The notes under the pieces were generated by a model. It did not search any database, was not told the DNA's origin, and saw only the letters and a program-made list of their open reading frames with translations. A stretch of 64,000 nucleotides of DNA from Mycolicibacillus koreensis (GTDB lineage Bacteria > Actinomycetota > Actinomycetes > Mycobacteriales > Mycobacteriaceae): positions 1 through 64,000 of the forward strand of contig NZ_NCXO01000020.1 of the NCBI RefSeq assembly GCF_002104795.1, written 5' to 3'. The translations under genes and the position numbers were made by a program. Position 1 is the stretch's first letter. Each line of letters begins with the position of its first letter. Below, one piece after another: positions 37,521 to 51,161 of the stretch.

Positions 37521-39437
37521 TCATTCCGCCTGGTCGGGGAAGGCGTTCGGGGAAGCGTAACCGCCGCGCAGGCTACCGTCGACGTAGGCGCCGCGACAGG
37601 CCCGGCGGCCGATCTTGCCGCTGGAGGTGCGCGGCACCGACCCGGCTTGGACCAGCAGCACGTCACGCACGGTCACCCCGTGGCGCACCGCGATGGCCGC
37701 CCGGATGTCGTCGGCGATCGGCTGCGGATCGAGCTTGTGGGTGCCCGGCGCCCGCTCGGCGACGATCACCAGCTGCTCGGAGGCGTCGTCGGCGTCGTAG
37801 GTCAACCCCGAATGCGGGTTGTCGAAGACCGCGGCCGGCAGCTGGTTGGCCGGCACCGAGAACGCGGCGACGAACCCGGTGCGCACCGCCCGGCTGGCCT
37901 CCTGCGCGGAGTACTCCAGGTCCTGCGGGTAGTGGTTGCGCCCGTCGATGATCACCAGGTCCTTGACCCGGCCGGTGATGTAGAGGTCCTTCTCGTAGAA
38001 GGTGCCGTAGTCGCCGGTGCGGACCCACAGGGCGTCCTCGGGGGCACCGTCGGCGTGGGAGTCCTCGATCCGGGAGGTCAGCGGGTTCTGGAACGTCTCG
38101 ACGGTCTCGGCGGGCTTGTTCCAGTAGCCGCTGCCCATGTTGTTGCCGTGCAGCCAGATCTCCCCGATCTGGCCGTCGGGCAGCTCGGCACCGGTCTCGG
38201 CGTCGACGATGACCGCCCACTCGTCGACCCCGATCCGGCCGGCGGAGGCCTGCGCGACCGCGGTCTCGGCGTCGGCGGCGACCTCGACGAAGCTGTTCTT
38301 GTTCAGCGCGTCCCGGTCGACGTGGATGATCTTCGGCGCCTCCTCCATCGGGGTGGTGGAGACGAACAGGGTCGCCTCGGCCAGCCCGTAGGACGGTTTG
38401 ATCGCCTTCTCGGCGAACCCGTACGGGCCGAACGCGTCGTTGAACTTGCGCAGCGAGGCGGCCGAGACCGGCTCGGAGCCGTTGAGGATCGCCTTGACGT
38501 TGCTCAGATCCAGCGGCTCGTCACCGTCGCGGGGCACCCCGCGCAGGGCGGCGTGCTCGAAGGCGAAGTTCGGCGCCACCGAGTAGGCCATGCCCTGGTC
38601 GTCGGGTTTGCGCGCCAACTCCCGGATCCACCGGCCGGGCCGGCGCACGAACGCCGCCGGCGTCATGAACGTGACGTGGTGGCCGATCACCGGGGAGAGC
38701 ATCACCGTGATCAGGCCCATGTCGTGGAAGAACGGCAGCCAGGTGACCCCGCGGTCACCTTCACGGCCCTCCAGCGCGTGCATCACCTGCACCACGTTGG
38801 TGGGCAGGTTCAGGTGGGTGATCTGCACCCCGGTGGGGGTGCGGGTCGACCCGGAGGTGTACTGCAGGTAGGCGATGGTGTCCTCGTCGGCGGACGGCAG
38901 CTCCCAGGTGCCGGCGACCTCGTCGGGGACCGCGTCGACGGCGATGACCCTCGGGCGCTCCTTGGCGGGCCGGCTGCGGAAGAACTTGCGGACCCCTTCG
39001 GCGGAGTCCGACGTGGTCAGGATCGCCGCCGGTTCGCAGTCGTCGAGCACCGCGTGCAACCGGCCGACGTGGCCGGGCTCGGCCGGGTCGAACAGCGGCA
39101 CCGCGATCCGCCCCGAGTACAGGGTGCCGAAGAACGCGATCAGGTACTCGATGTTCTGCGAGCACAGGATCGCCACCCGGTCGCCGGGCTGGGTGACCTG
39201 CTGCAACCGGGCCCCGATCGCGCGGTTGCGCGCACCGAACTCCGCCCAGGAGATGTCGCGGGCGATGCCGTCGCGCTCGGTGGAGAAGTCCAAAAACCGG
39301 TAGGCAAGCTTGTCGCCGCGCACCGAGGCCCACCGCTCGACGTGGCGGACCAGGCTGCCATGCTCGGGGAACCTGATCTTGCCGTCCTTGATGAACGGGT
39401 TGCGGTACCCCAACTGGGATCCCTGGGCCATTACCAC
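37521..39437 (-). CDS. fadD32: Long-chain fatty acyl-AMP ligase FadD32
   Basis: A 638-residue FAAL-type adenylating enzyme that activates the meromycolic acid and loads it onto the N-terminal ACP of Pks13. The ATP loop reads [14 protein letters not shown], the adenylate region contains [11 protein letters not shown], and [10 protein letters not shown] and [10 protein letters not shown] precede the hinge. The FAAL insertion is consistent with acyl-AMP rather than acyl-CoA formation. Length equals the M. tuberculosis enzyme. It heads the operon with pks13 and accD4. Start ATG 39431 (MAQGSQ) is an alternative two codons inside. Confidence 0.95.
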   Translation of the reverse strand: MVMAQGSQLGYRNPFIKDGKIRFPEHGSLVRHVERWASVRGDKLAYRFLDFSTERDGIARDISWAEFGARNRAIGARLQQVTQPGDRVAILCSQNIEYLIAFFGTLYSGRIAVPLFDPAEPGHVGRLHAVLDDCEPAAILTTSDSAEGVRKFFRSRPAKERPRVIAVDAVPDEVAGTWELPSADEDTIAYLQYTSGSTRTPTGVQITHLNLPTNVVQVMHALEGREGDRGVTWLPFFHDMGLITVMLSPVIGHHVTFMTPAAFVRRPGRWIRELARKPDDQGMAYSVAPNFAFEHAALRGVPRDGDEPLDLSNVKAILNGSEPVSAASLRKFNDAFGPYGFAEKAIKPSYGLAEATLFVSTTPMEEAPKIIHVDRDALNKNSFVEVAADAETAVAQASAGRIGVDEWAVIVDAETGAELPDGQIGEIWLHGNNMGSGYWNKPAETVETFQNPLTSRIEDSHADGAPEDALWVRTGDYGTFYEKDLYITGRVKDLVIIDGRNHYPQDLEYSAQEASRAVRTGFVAAFSVPANQLPAAVFDNPHSGLTYDADDASEQLVIVAERAPGTHKLDPQPIADDIRAAIAVRHGVTVRDVLLVQAGSVPRTSSGKIGRRACRGAYVDGSLRGGYASPNAFPDQAE

Positions 39438-39585
39438 TCTCCTGTCGACACCTCGTTACGGCGCGGGGTCGGCCGTGCGGGCAGCCGCGTTGCCGCCGCG
39501 TTCGCACAGATCGTACCGACGCGACCCGGCTGCGCGGTCGATCCGACCGGCAACCGGGGGACCGCCCGCTCTTAATTCTTTCTTA

Positions 39586-39614
39586 ATGTTAAAGGTCCGG
39601 GCCCGCACGGGCAA
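39586..39614 (-). promoter_or_regulatory. Candidate promoter of fadD32-pks13-accD4
   Basis: On the minus strand TTGCCC (39609-39614), a 17-bp spacer and TAACAT (39586-39591), about 150 bp before fadD32, in an AT-richer patch. It fits a SigA-type promoter; not tested. Confidence 0.45.
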
Positions 39615-39639
39615 AATCAACGCGCCGCCGGGCGCCGGT

Positions 39640-40653
39640 TCACCCGTGTGGCGGGTGGGGAGCGTTCTCGATGAGCCGACGCGCCCAGTCCAGCGTCCAT
39701 TCGGTGGCCGGTTTGCCGTCCATGCTCCAGAACTGGGTGGTGGCGTAGAGCGCGTGCACCGGGTTGGCCGCACCCCCGGCCAGGGTGTCGAGGGTGGCCG
39801 GCAGGTTGGCGATCGAGAACGCCTCCCGCGGCGCGGCGCAGATCAAGTCGCCTTCGCCGCAGATCTCGTAGGTGCGGTTGTTCAACGCCCCGAACCCGCC
39901 GGGGCGCGGCCCGGTCATGGTCAGCCCCAGCCCCGACAGCATCGGCACCTCACTCAACGTGATCTCCGCGCCCTGCCCGGGCGGGTTGGGCCCGATGAAC
40001 TGGCCCACCCCGTCCTGGCGTCGCCCGTCGGCGATCAACGTCACACCCAGCACCAGGTCCTCGTCGACCGGCCCCTTGCCGTTGCCGATCATGTTGGCCA
40101 GGTCCCCGGCGATCACCGCGCCCTGGGAGAAACCGATCACCACGTAGCTGGTGAGCGGGCACTTGTCGTTCATCTCGGTCATCGCCTTGACCGCGGCGCG
40201 GGTGCCCTCGTCGCGACTGTCGTTGTAGGACATCTGCTTGTCGTTGCTGAGCGGGTTATGGAACTGGGCGGTGTAGGGCACCGTGTAGGTCTGCACCCGG
40301 GCGGCATCGAAGTCGTGGGCGATCGGGCGGGTGACGCCCAGCAGCAACGCGATCGGGAACTGGTCGGGGTTCAGCGGGTCGTCGGTGCGGGAGGACTCCC
40401 AGGTCCCCGGGATCGACAGCACCTGCACGTCGGGGCAGCTGGCGTCCTGGTATGCCGGGCGCGGCTTCTTGGCCCGCGGGGTCGAGGAGGTGGGCGGCAC
40501 CCCGCCGGGCTGCTCGGCGGACGGCGGCGGACTCGACGGCATCCGGATGGCGATGATCACCACCCAGATGACCAGGGCGACGGCCACGGCCATCGCGGCG
40601 GCGGCGATCAAGCCGAGGATGCGGTGGCGTTTACGCCGCGAGGTGGTGGCCAT
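39640..40653 (-). CDS. Cutinase-like lipase/thioesterase (Rv3802c-like)
   Basis: A 337-residue alpha/beta hydrolase of the cutinase family; the M. tuberculosis homologue is essential, has phospholipase/thioesterase activity and influences mycolate synthesis. One N-terminal membrane anchor (about residues 11-36) is followed by a Pro-rich tether and a periplasmic catalytic domain. The nucleophile is Ser176 in VIGFSQGAV. Start ATG 40653. It lies between fadD32 and the mycolyltransferase genes, on the same strand, in conserved order. Confidence 0.93.
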   Translation of the reverse strand: MATTSRRKRHRILGLIAAAAMAVAVALVIWVVIIAIRMPSSPPPSAEQPGGVPPTSSTPRAKKPRPAYQDASCPDVQVLSIPGTWESSRTDDPLNPDQFPIALLLGVTRPIAHDFDAARVQTYTVPYTAQFHNPLSNDKQMSYNDSRDEGTRAAVKAMTEMNDKCPLTSYVVIGFSQGAVIAGDLANMIGNGKGPVDEDLVLGVTLIADGRRQDGVGQFIGPNPPGQGAEITLSEVPMLSGLGLTMTGPRPGGFGALNNRTYEICGEGDLICAAPREAFSIANLPATLDTLAGGAANPVHALYATTQFWSMDGKPATEWTLDWARRLIENAPHPPHG

Positions 40654-40755
40654 CGGTGTGCGGATCTCCTGCTCGCCCGGGTCGGTCGGATTGCGTTTCC
40701 ACGGTACCGACCGCGCCGGCGGGGCCCCACCTCGGTGAGCCGGCCGCCGGGGGGC

Positions 40756-41673
40756 TCAGCCGATGGCGGCGACGATGTCACCGACCATCGCGCCGAGCTG
40801 CGGGGCCCACGACGACCAGCCGTGGTCGCCGCTGGGCGGGAAGTCGAAGTGCCCGTTGTGGCCGCCGGCGTTGCGGTACTGCTGGAAGAACTGCCGGGCG
40901 CTGCCCTGGGCTTCGGCGGCAGCGCCGATCATCGCCGCCGGGTCGCTGGCGGTGGTGGTGCCGGGGCTGAACACCCACACCCGGGTGTTGTTGGCGGCGA
41001 GCATGTTGGCGTGCACGTACGGGTCGTGCCATTTCCACCGGCCCAACTGCGGCGCACCCCACATGCCGTTGGCGTCGACACCGCCGAATTGCGCCAGCCC
41101 GGCGGTGATCGCGCCGTTCTCCCAGGTCGACGACGGGTAGAGGAATCCCGACAGCGAGCCGGCGTAACCGAACCGGTCGGGGTGGAACACCGCCATCGTC
41201 ATCGCGCCGGTGCCGCCCTGGGAGGCGCCGACGATGGCGTGCCCGCCGGGGGCGAGCCCCTTGTTGGCGGCCAGCCAGTTGGGCAGCTCGTCGGCGAGGA
41301 AGGTCTCCCACTGCTTGCTGCCGTCCTGCTCCCAGTTGGTGTAGAGACTGTAGGCGCCGCCGGCGGGGGCGACCACCGACAGCCCGGAGCCGGCCAGGGT
41401 GCCCATCGCGTTGCCGGCGGTGACCCAGTTGCTCACGTCGGGGCCGGCGTTGAACGCGTCGAGCAGGAACACCGCGTGCGGCCCGCCGCCCTGGAAGCTG
41501 ACCGGGATGTCGCGGCCCATCGCCGCCGACGGCACCATCAGCTGCTCCACCCCGTCGGCGTGGGCGGGCGCGGCCGGCACCGCCACCACGCCCACCACTC
41601 CCAGGCCCAGCGCCACCGCGACGGCGCTCAACGTTCGTAGCAGTGTTCGCAGCAGAATCGTCCCGGCCCTCAT
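40756..41673 (-). CDS. fbpD: FbpD/MPT51, antigen-85-related secreted protein, with Ser and His of the triad present
   Basis: A 305-residue exported alpha/beta hydrolase-fold protein of the antigen 85 group. The ATG at 41673 follows GGAGGG at good spacing; a GTG at 41691 would overlap that site. A signal peptide ends near APAHA (about residue 39). Secreted-domain marks include [30 protein letters not shown] and GGRWKWHD-like LGRWKWHDPYVH. As I recall, M. tuberculosis MPT51 lacks the nucleophile (GAAQGG) and the His (GDNGW). Here the motifs are GASQGG (Ser151) and GDHGW (His284). The acidic residue is not evident. Mycolyl transfer is possible but unproven. Confidence 0.9.
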   Translation of the reverse strand: MRAGTILLRTLLRTLSAVAVALGLGVVGVVAVPAAPAHADGVEQLMVPSAAMGRDIPVSFQGGGPHAVFLLDAFNAGPDVSNWVTAGNAMGTLAGSGLSVVAPAGGAYSLYTNWEQDGSKQWETFLADELPNWLAANKGLAPGGHAIVGASQGGTGAMTMAVFHPDRFGYAGSLSGFLYPSSTWENGAITAGLAQFGGVDANGMWGAPQLGRWKWHDPYVHANMLAANNTRVWVFSPGTTTASDPAAMIGAAAEAQGSARQFFQQYRNAGGHNGHFDFPPSGDHGWSSWAPQLGAMVGDIVAAIG

Positions 41674-41784
41674 CGCAATCACCCTCCGCACGCCGTCGGT
41701 CCGGGGGTCCGCGGGTGAGCCCGGCGCGACCCCGACGCACCGTAGTGAATCACACCGGCGCCGCCGGGGGTGCCGATACGCGCA

Positions 41785-41814
41785 ACGGCGGCGCCCCGGG
41801 TGGGACGCCGCCGT
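41785..41814 (-). terminator. Hairpin downstream of fbpA
   Basis: Perfect 9-bp GC stem ACGGCGGCG (41785-41793) and CGCCGCCGT (41806-41814) with a 12-nt loop, starting 15 bp after the fbpA stop. No T-run follows, as is common for mycobacterial hairpin terminators. Confidence 0.4.
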
Positions 41815-41829
41815 CGGCGGTGGGTGGGC

Positions 41830-43234
<1,405 letters not shown>

Positions 43235-45214
43235 TCACGGCCCGGTCGCCGGCATCCCGGTGTAGGGCTCGGTGCGCGGCGGCGGCACCGCCAGTTTGCA
43301 CCGGTGCAGTTCGTACAGCGGCACCCGGTCGATGCGGTAGCGGGTGAACTCGTAGGCGTGCAGCACGTTGGAGGCGAACCGGCGCGGCCCCAGCGGGGCG
43401 CGGATCGCGGCCAGTGCCGCCTCGGTGTCCGGGCAGCGCAGCGCCGCCTGCGCCTGCGCCACCCAGTCCTCGTCGAGGTAGGGCGGCAGGTAGGGGTGCT
43501 GTTTGAGGAAGGGGCCCTCGGCGACCGCCCAGTCCGGGAAGAGGTCCTTGTCGTGGCCGATACGCCCGTGGTCGAGGCGGGCGGTGTGGGCCGCCAGCGG
43601 ATTGGCCAACCCGATCTGGTCGATCACCCGCACGTCGAGGCCGGTGTTCATCGAGACCATGCCCAGGTTGGTGAAGAACACGGTGTGCACCGGCTCGGGC
43701 CGCTCGGCGGCCGGCAGATCCGGGGGCGGGGGGATCGCCGGGACCACGTCCCAGCGGTCGTAGTCGCCCGAGGGCAGCAGCAGCGCGCCGTCGGGGGTAT
43801 TGGCCAGCGCCACCAGCACCGCCCGCATCCGCGGATAGTCCAGGTAGTCCGCCGCGGTCAGTGGGTGGGCGTGCCCGGTGGCCTGGGAGTAGAACTGCCG
43901 CTCGTCGATGATGCCGGCGTAGCCGATGCGGGTGGCGTTGGTGCCCATGCCGGTGGAGTTCGCCGCCCACAGCGACCAGCCGGCCAGCCCCATCCAGACC
44001 AGCCCGACCGCCCCGGCCAGCCAGTAGCCGGTCTCCCGGGAGACCCGGGCGCCGTCGGGAATGACCAGCGGCACCACCGCCACCGGGGCCAGCAGACAGA
44101 ACACCGGGGCCAGCAGCACCCGGGCGTGCATGAAATCCCCACCCTGGCGCGTCCAGTAGGCCGCCTGCAGCACCCCGCTGATCAGCATGAACGCCACCAC
44201 ACCGGCCGGGCTTTGCAGCAGCCGCGCCAGCCGCCCGGCGCCGGGGTCGGTGCGCCGGGTCCGCGTCCGGCCGCCGCGGGTGATCAACAGGGCCGGCACC
44301 AGCACCAGCAGCAGCAGCGCGGGGATCCACAGCGCGTAGGGGCGGTTGAAGTTGGCCAGATAGATCCAGCCCTGATGCCATTTGTCGCCGCCGGCGTCCT
44401 TGGCCAGCGCGGTGCCGGGCACCAACAGCCCGTAGTAGCCCATCCGGAAGATCTGGTAGGCGACCGGCAGCGCCCCGCCGGCGGCCACGATCAGCGCCCG
44501 CGTCCGCCACCCGGAGGCGGCGATCAGCAGCATGATCAGCGCCAGCCCGCCCAGCAGCGCCAACTCGGGGCGCACCAGCACGCTGAGCCCGGCGACGAAC
44601 GCCAGCGCCGCGAGGAACCCGCGCCCGCCGGGCTCCCCCGGGCGGCGCTGCGCCCAGCAGACCATCATCCACCACAGCAGGCCCAGGTAGGCCAGCACCA
44701 GACCGCACTCCAGCCCGGAGGTGGCGAAGTCGCGCGCCGGCGGCAACGCGATGTAGACCAGCGCGCCGGCGGGCAGCAGCAGCGCGCGCTGCCCGACCAG
44801 GCTCGGGGCGTAGAGCCGGGCGGTGCCGAGCATCACCAGTGCCATCCCGGCCAGGCTCAGCACCGGCGCCAGCGCCAGCACCACGTACTCCAGTCGCACC
44901 GGCCCGCCGATCCAGCTGCCCAGATACACCAGGTAGGTCCAGACGGTGGAGGTGTTGGCCTCGATGCGCTCCCCGGCGTTGAACACCGGGCCGTTGCCGG
45001 CCAGCAGGTTGCGCACGGTGCGCAACACGATCAGCCCGTCGTCGGAGATCCAGCGGCGCTGCCAGGCACCCCAGCCGAACGCCACGGTGACCAGCACGAT
45101 CCCCAGCCACAGGCTGGTGCGCGTGATGGCCTCATACGGGTAGGCCGGCCACCCCGCCCGGCGGGGCGCCGACCGGTCCGCCGGTGCGGCGCTAACCGTA
45201 GGCAACGGCGACAC
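43235..45214 (-). CDS. aftB: Arabinofuranosyltransferase AftB
   Basis: A 659-residue GT-C membrane enzyme that adds the terminal beta-(1-2) arabinofuranose from DPA, completing the arabinan tips that carry mycolates. The catalytic loop after helix 1 reads RRWISDDGLIVLRTVRN, with the DD metal/substrate pair. About ten further helices and a periplasmic C-terminal domain follow. Start GTG 45214 overlaps ubiA by 23 bp; no nearer in-frame start with better signals was found. The overlapping minus-strand frame 43206-45110 has non-membrane composition and is a shadow. Confidence 0.92.
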   Translation of the reverse strand: MSPLPTVSAAPADRSAPRRAGWPAYPYEAITRTSLWLGIVLVTVAFGWGAWQRRWISDDGLIVLRTVRNLLAGNGPVFNAGERIEANTSTVWTYLVYLGSWIGGPVRLEYVVLALAPVLSLAGMALVMLGTARLYAPSLVGQRALLLPAGALVYIALPPARDFATSGLECGLVLAYLGLLWWMMVCWAQRRPGEPGGRGFLAALAFVAGLSVLVRPELALLGGLALIMLLIAASGWRTRALIVAAGGALPVAYQIFRMGYYGLLVPGTALAKDAGGDKWHQGWIYLANFNRPYALWIPALLLLVLVPALLITRGGRTRTRRTDPGAGRLARLLQSPAGVVAFMLISGVLQAAYWTRQGGDFMHARVLLAPVFCLLAPVAVVPLVIPDGARVSRETGYWLAGAVGLVWMGLAGWSLWAANSTGMGTNATRIGYAGIIDERQFYSQATGHAHPLTAADYLDYPRMRAVLVALANTPDGALLLPSGDYDRWDVVPAIPPPPDLPAAERPEPVHTVFFTNLGMVSMNTGLDVRVIDQIGLANPLAAHTARLDHGRIGHDKDLFPDWAVAEGPFLKQHPYLPPYLDEDWVAQAQAALRCPDTEAALAAIRAPLGPRRFASNVLHAYEFTRYRIDRVPLYELHRCKLAVPPPRTEPYTGMPATGP

Positions 45215-46112
45215 CCACGGTGGCGATCCACGCGAGCGCGAGCAGCTGCAGCACCCGGTCGTGACGCAGAATGTCCTCGGGTTCGCCGGCCAATCCCCCG
45301 TCGACGTCGACCGCGTAGCGCAGCAGGCCGATCGTGATCGGGATGATCGACACCGCGTACCAGGAGCCGGAGCCGTGGTCGCGTTCGAACGCGAACAGCG
45401 AGTAGCAGACCACCATCGCCGTCGCCGACAGGGTCCACACGAACCGCAGGTAGGTGCTGGTGTAGCTCTCCAGCGATTTGCGGATCTTCGCCCCGGTGCG
45501 CTCGGCGAGCTGCAACTCGGCGTAGCGTTTGCCGGCCACCATGAACAGCGAGCCGAACGCCATCACCAGCAGGAACCACTGCGACAGCGGGATGTCGGCC
45601 GCCACCCCACCGGCGATCGCGCGCAGCAGATACGCCGAGGACACGATCGAGATGTCCAGCACCGCTTGATGTTTGAGCCCGAAGCAGTACGCCAGCTGCA
45701 TGGCCAGGTAGATCGCTATCACCAGCGCCAGGTTGGGGGTGACCCACAGGGCGATCCCCAGCGATGCCGCGGCGAGCACCCCGGCCAGGACGTAGGCCAG
45801 CCAGGGCGGCACCACCCCGGCGGCGATCGGCCGGAACCGTTTGGTCGGGTGGGCGCGGTCGGCCTCCACGTCCCGGGCGTCGTTGATCAGGTAGATCGCC
45901 GAGGCCGCCAGGCAGAACACCACGAACGCGAGCAGCACCTGGCCGGCCACCGCGCGGTAGTCGACGTCGAGACCGCGGCCGAGGGCGGCCAGCGGCGCGG
46001 CCACCACCAGCACGTTCTTCACCCATTGGCGGGGGCGGACCGCCTTGATCACGCCGGTGACCAGGTTCGATGGTGGGCCGGCGGCCGGCGGTGCCTCGTC
46101 GATCTTGCTCAT
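45192..46112 (-). CDS. ubiA: Decaprenyl-phosphate phosphoribosyltransferase UbiA (DPPR synthase)
   Basis: A 306-residue UbiA-superfamily membrane enzyme that joins PRPP to decaprenyl phosphate, the first step to DPA. The first Asp-rich motif NDARDVEAD is at 77-85, followed by HPTKRFRPIAAG. The protein has about nine helices. The second acidic region is DVDGGLAGEPED. It overlaps the PAP2 gene by 4 bp and aftB by 23 bp, fitting a coupled operon that makes and uses DPA. Resistance to ethambutol can map to this gene in M. tuberculosis. Confidence 0.95.
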   Translation of the reverse strand: MSKIDEAPPAAGPPSNLVTGVIKAVRPRQWVKNVLVVAAPLAALGRGLDVDYRAVAGQVLLAFVVFCLAASAIYLINDARDVEADRAHPTKRFRPIAAGVVPPWLAYVLAGVLAAASLGIALWVTPNLALVIAIYLAMQLAYCFGLKHQAVLDISIVSSAYLLRAIAGGVAADIPLSQWFLLVMAFGSLFMVAGKRYAELQLAERTGAKIRKSLESYTSTYLRFVWTLSATAMVVCYSLFAFERDHGSGSWYAVSIIPITIGLLRYAVDVDGGLAGEPEDILRHDRVLQLLALAWIATVGVAVAYG

Positions 46113-46677
46113 GGGCCTGCGCTCGTTCCTTCTGTTCGGCTCTGCGGGGCGTCGGGTGCGCCACCGAGGGCACCGTCGAGGGCGCGGGCCCCGGCGGCGA
46201 CGGCGGCACCGACGAGCACCCCGGCTGCCACGTCACTGGGGTAGTGCACCCCCAGCAGTATCCGCGATAGCGCCATCGGCGGGATCAGCACCGCCGGCAG
46301 CGGCCACCCGGTGATCCGCCCCAGCAGGATCGCGGCGGCGGTGGTGGAGGTGGCGTGCGCCGACGGGAAGCTCAGGGCGCTGGGGGTGGCGACGTTGACC
46401 GCGACCGCGGGGTGATGCGGGCGCTGCCGGCGGATCACCCGTTTGACGACGACGGCTGCGGCGTGGGCGGCCAGGGTTCCGGCGGCGGCGACCAGCCAGT
46501 CCCGCCGACGCGACCGGTTCAGGCTCGCCCCGGCGGCGGCCAGGCCCAGCCAGCCGGCGGCGTGCTCGCCGAAGTGCGACAGTGCCCGCGCGCCGGTCAC
46601 CATGCCCGGCCGGGCGGCCAGGGCGGACTGGACCGCCACCATGACCGCCACCTCGCCGTGCGGCGCCGCGGGCTCGT

Positions 46678-46681
<4 letters not shown>
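46109..46681 (-). CDS. PAP2-type membrane phosphatase (Rv3807c-like)
   Basis: A 190-residue PAP2 phosphatase. The three signature motifs are intact: KRVIRRQRP, FPSAHATST and SRILLGVHYPSD. The homologue is thought to dephosphorylate decaprenyl-phosphoryl-ribose-5-phosphate between UbiA and DprE1. GTG 46681 overlaps the glfT2 stop (GTGA). The longer open frame upstream is a shadow of glfT2. It sits directly between glfT2 and ubiA, which supports the pathway role. Confidence 0.9.
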
Positions 46682-49808
<3,127 letters not shown>

Positions 49809-49810
49809 CT

Positions 49811-49816
49811 AGGGTA
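49811..49816 (-). promoter_or_regulatory. Candidate -10 element of the glf operon
   Basis: TACCCT on the minus strand ends 8 bp before the glf ATG, so transcription would start at or next to the start codon (leaderless). No good -35 box is visible. The region 49817-50021 also holds the divergent erp promoter, not resolved. Confidence 0.3.
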
Positions 49817-50021
49817 TCCGACGACGCCGCCGCCGCGTCGGACGCCGCGTACCGGCGGCGATCGCCGGCGTCACGGGCCCGCGCCAACCGCAGATCGCGA
49901 TTCGCTCACGATTCGATCTCGTCACACCAATCTCACCAGTCACACTCGTACCATCGAGTTCAGCGGCTCCCTGCCGTGCTGCACCACCTGAATGCAGTAG
50001 TTCCACATTGAGGAGACTTCC

Positions 50022-50996
50022 GTGCCGAACCGACGTCGACGCAAGCTCTCGACCGCCATGAGCGCAGTCGCCGCCTTGGCCGTCGCGAGTCCATTTGCCG
50101 TTCTCACCGTGTCCGAGTTGAGCGCGAGCGCCTCCTCGGCGCCCGAGCAGCCCGAGTTCGTCCGAGCGGCGGTGGTCACCGACCTGCCCAACGAACTGAT
50201 GTCCGCGCTGAGCCAGGGCCTGTCCCAGTTCGGGATCAACCTCCCGCCGGTGCCGACCGGCCTGAGCCCGGCCGGGGCCATGCCGGCCACCTCCCCGGGG
50301 TTGACCTCGCCGGGACTCACCTCGCCGGGACTGACCTCGCCCGGGATGAGCCCGGGGCTGACCTCGCCGGGGCTGAGCCCGGGGATGACCAATCCCGCGC
50401 TGACCGACCCGAGCCTGACCAGCCCGGCCGGCACCATGCCGGGGCTGACCGACCCGTCGGCCACCATGCCGGGGCTGACCGATCCGTCGGCCGCCATCCC
50501 CGGGCTGACCGATCCGTCCGGTGCGCTGCCCGACCCGGGCGGCACCCTGCCCGGGGTGGACCCGGCGTTGACCAACCCGGCCGCCACCCTGCCGGGCGTG
50601 GACCCCGCCCTGCTCGGACCCAGCGACGGGCTCTCCCCGATCGGCCCGAGCGAGATGCCGATCAGCACACCGATCGGGATGGACCCGTCGATGGGCACCT
50701 ATCCGATCCTCGGTGACCCCTCGCTGGGCGCCATGCCCGCCACCCCCGCCACCAGCGGCGGCGGCGGCATCGTCAGCGACGTGATGAGCGCGGCCCAGCA
50801 GCTCGGCGCCGGCCAGGCCATGGACCTGCTCAAGGGCGTGGTGATGCCGTCGATCATGCAGGCCGCCCAGGGGGCCAACCCGGCTGCGGCGGCACCGTCT
50901 GTCGCGGCCCCGGCCGCCGAGGCCGCCACCGACGCCGCGGGGGTCGCCGCCGACGCCGCCGGCACCGCCGCGGAGGTGGGGACCACGCTGCCGTAA
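50022..50996 (+). CDS. erp: Exported repetitive protein Erp (PirG)
   Basis: A 324-residue secreted surface protein; in M. tuberculosis it is needed for full virulence and envelope integrity. The basic start MPNRRRRKLSTAMS is followed by a hydrophobic signal segment. A conserved N-terminal domain comes next (VVTDLPNELMSALSQGLSQF). A central block (about residues 85-200) is built of PGLTSP/PGLTDP/PGVDPALT repeats. A hydrophobic Ala-rich C-terminal part closes it. The GTG at 50022 follows GAGGAGA. The repeat number differs between species; this protein is about 40 residues longer than in M. tuberculosis. Confidence 0.93.
   Translation: MPNRRRRKLSTAMSAVAALAVASPFAVLTVSELSASASSAPEQPEFVRAAVVTDLPNELMSALSQGLSQFGINLPPVPTGLSPAGAMPATSPGLTSPGLTSPGLTSPGMSPGLTSPGLSPGMTNPALTDPSLTSPAGTMPGLTDPSATMPGLTDPSAAIPGLTDPSGALPDPGGTLPGVDPALTNPAATLPGVDPALLGPSDGLSPIGPSEMPISTPIGMDPSMGTYPILGDPSLGAMPATPATSGGGGIVSDVMSAAQQLGAGQAMDLLKGVVMPSIMQAAQGANPAAAAPSVAAPAAEAATDAAGVAADAAGTAAEVGTTLP
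50290..50620 (+). repeat. PGLTS-type coding repeats of erp
   Basis: Short degenerate units of 15-24 bp encode PGLTSP, PGLSP, PGLTDPSA and PGVDPALT. They are in frame and confined to the middle of erp, and resemble a CRISPR only superficially. Confidence 0.85.
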
Positions 50997-51019
50997 CCGG
51001 CACGATCGACCTGTTGCGC

Positions 51020-51084
51020 AACGACACCGCAGGGCGGGACTGGATCCGGGCCGATCCAGCACCCCAGGGCTCTGCGGTGTCGTT
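51020..51084. repeat. Long imperfect palindrome between erp and the PGRP gene
   Basis: Perfect 13-bp arms AACGACACCGCAG (51020-51032) and CTGCGGTGTCGTT (51072-51084) surround a second palindrome, CTGGATC (51040-51046) and GATCCAG (51053-51059). It begins 23 bp after the erp stop. It could be an erp terminator or a small repetitive element. Confidence 0.8.
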
Positions 51085-51089
51085 ACAGG

Positions 51090-51118
51090 TTGAGTCACTT
51101 ATTTCACAGTAATACCGT
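51090..51118 (+). promoter_or_regulatory. Candidate promoter for the PGRP-domain gene
   Basis: TTGAGT (51090-51095), a 17-bp spacer and TACCGT (51113-51118), in an AT-rich stretch 44 bp before the GTG start. Confidence 0.45.
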
Positions 51119-51161
51119 GTCGCAACATTAGTAACTATTGAAACGTACGTAACATCGGCGC

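Noticed and set aside
50290..50620. Short repeats resembling a CRISPR array
   Set aside because: They are in-frame PGLTSP coding repeats of erp, degenerate and without unique spacers.
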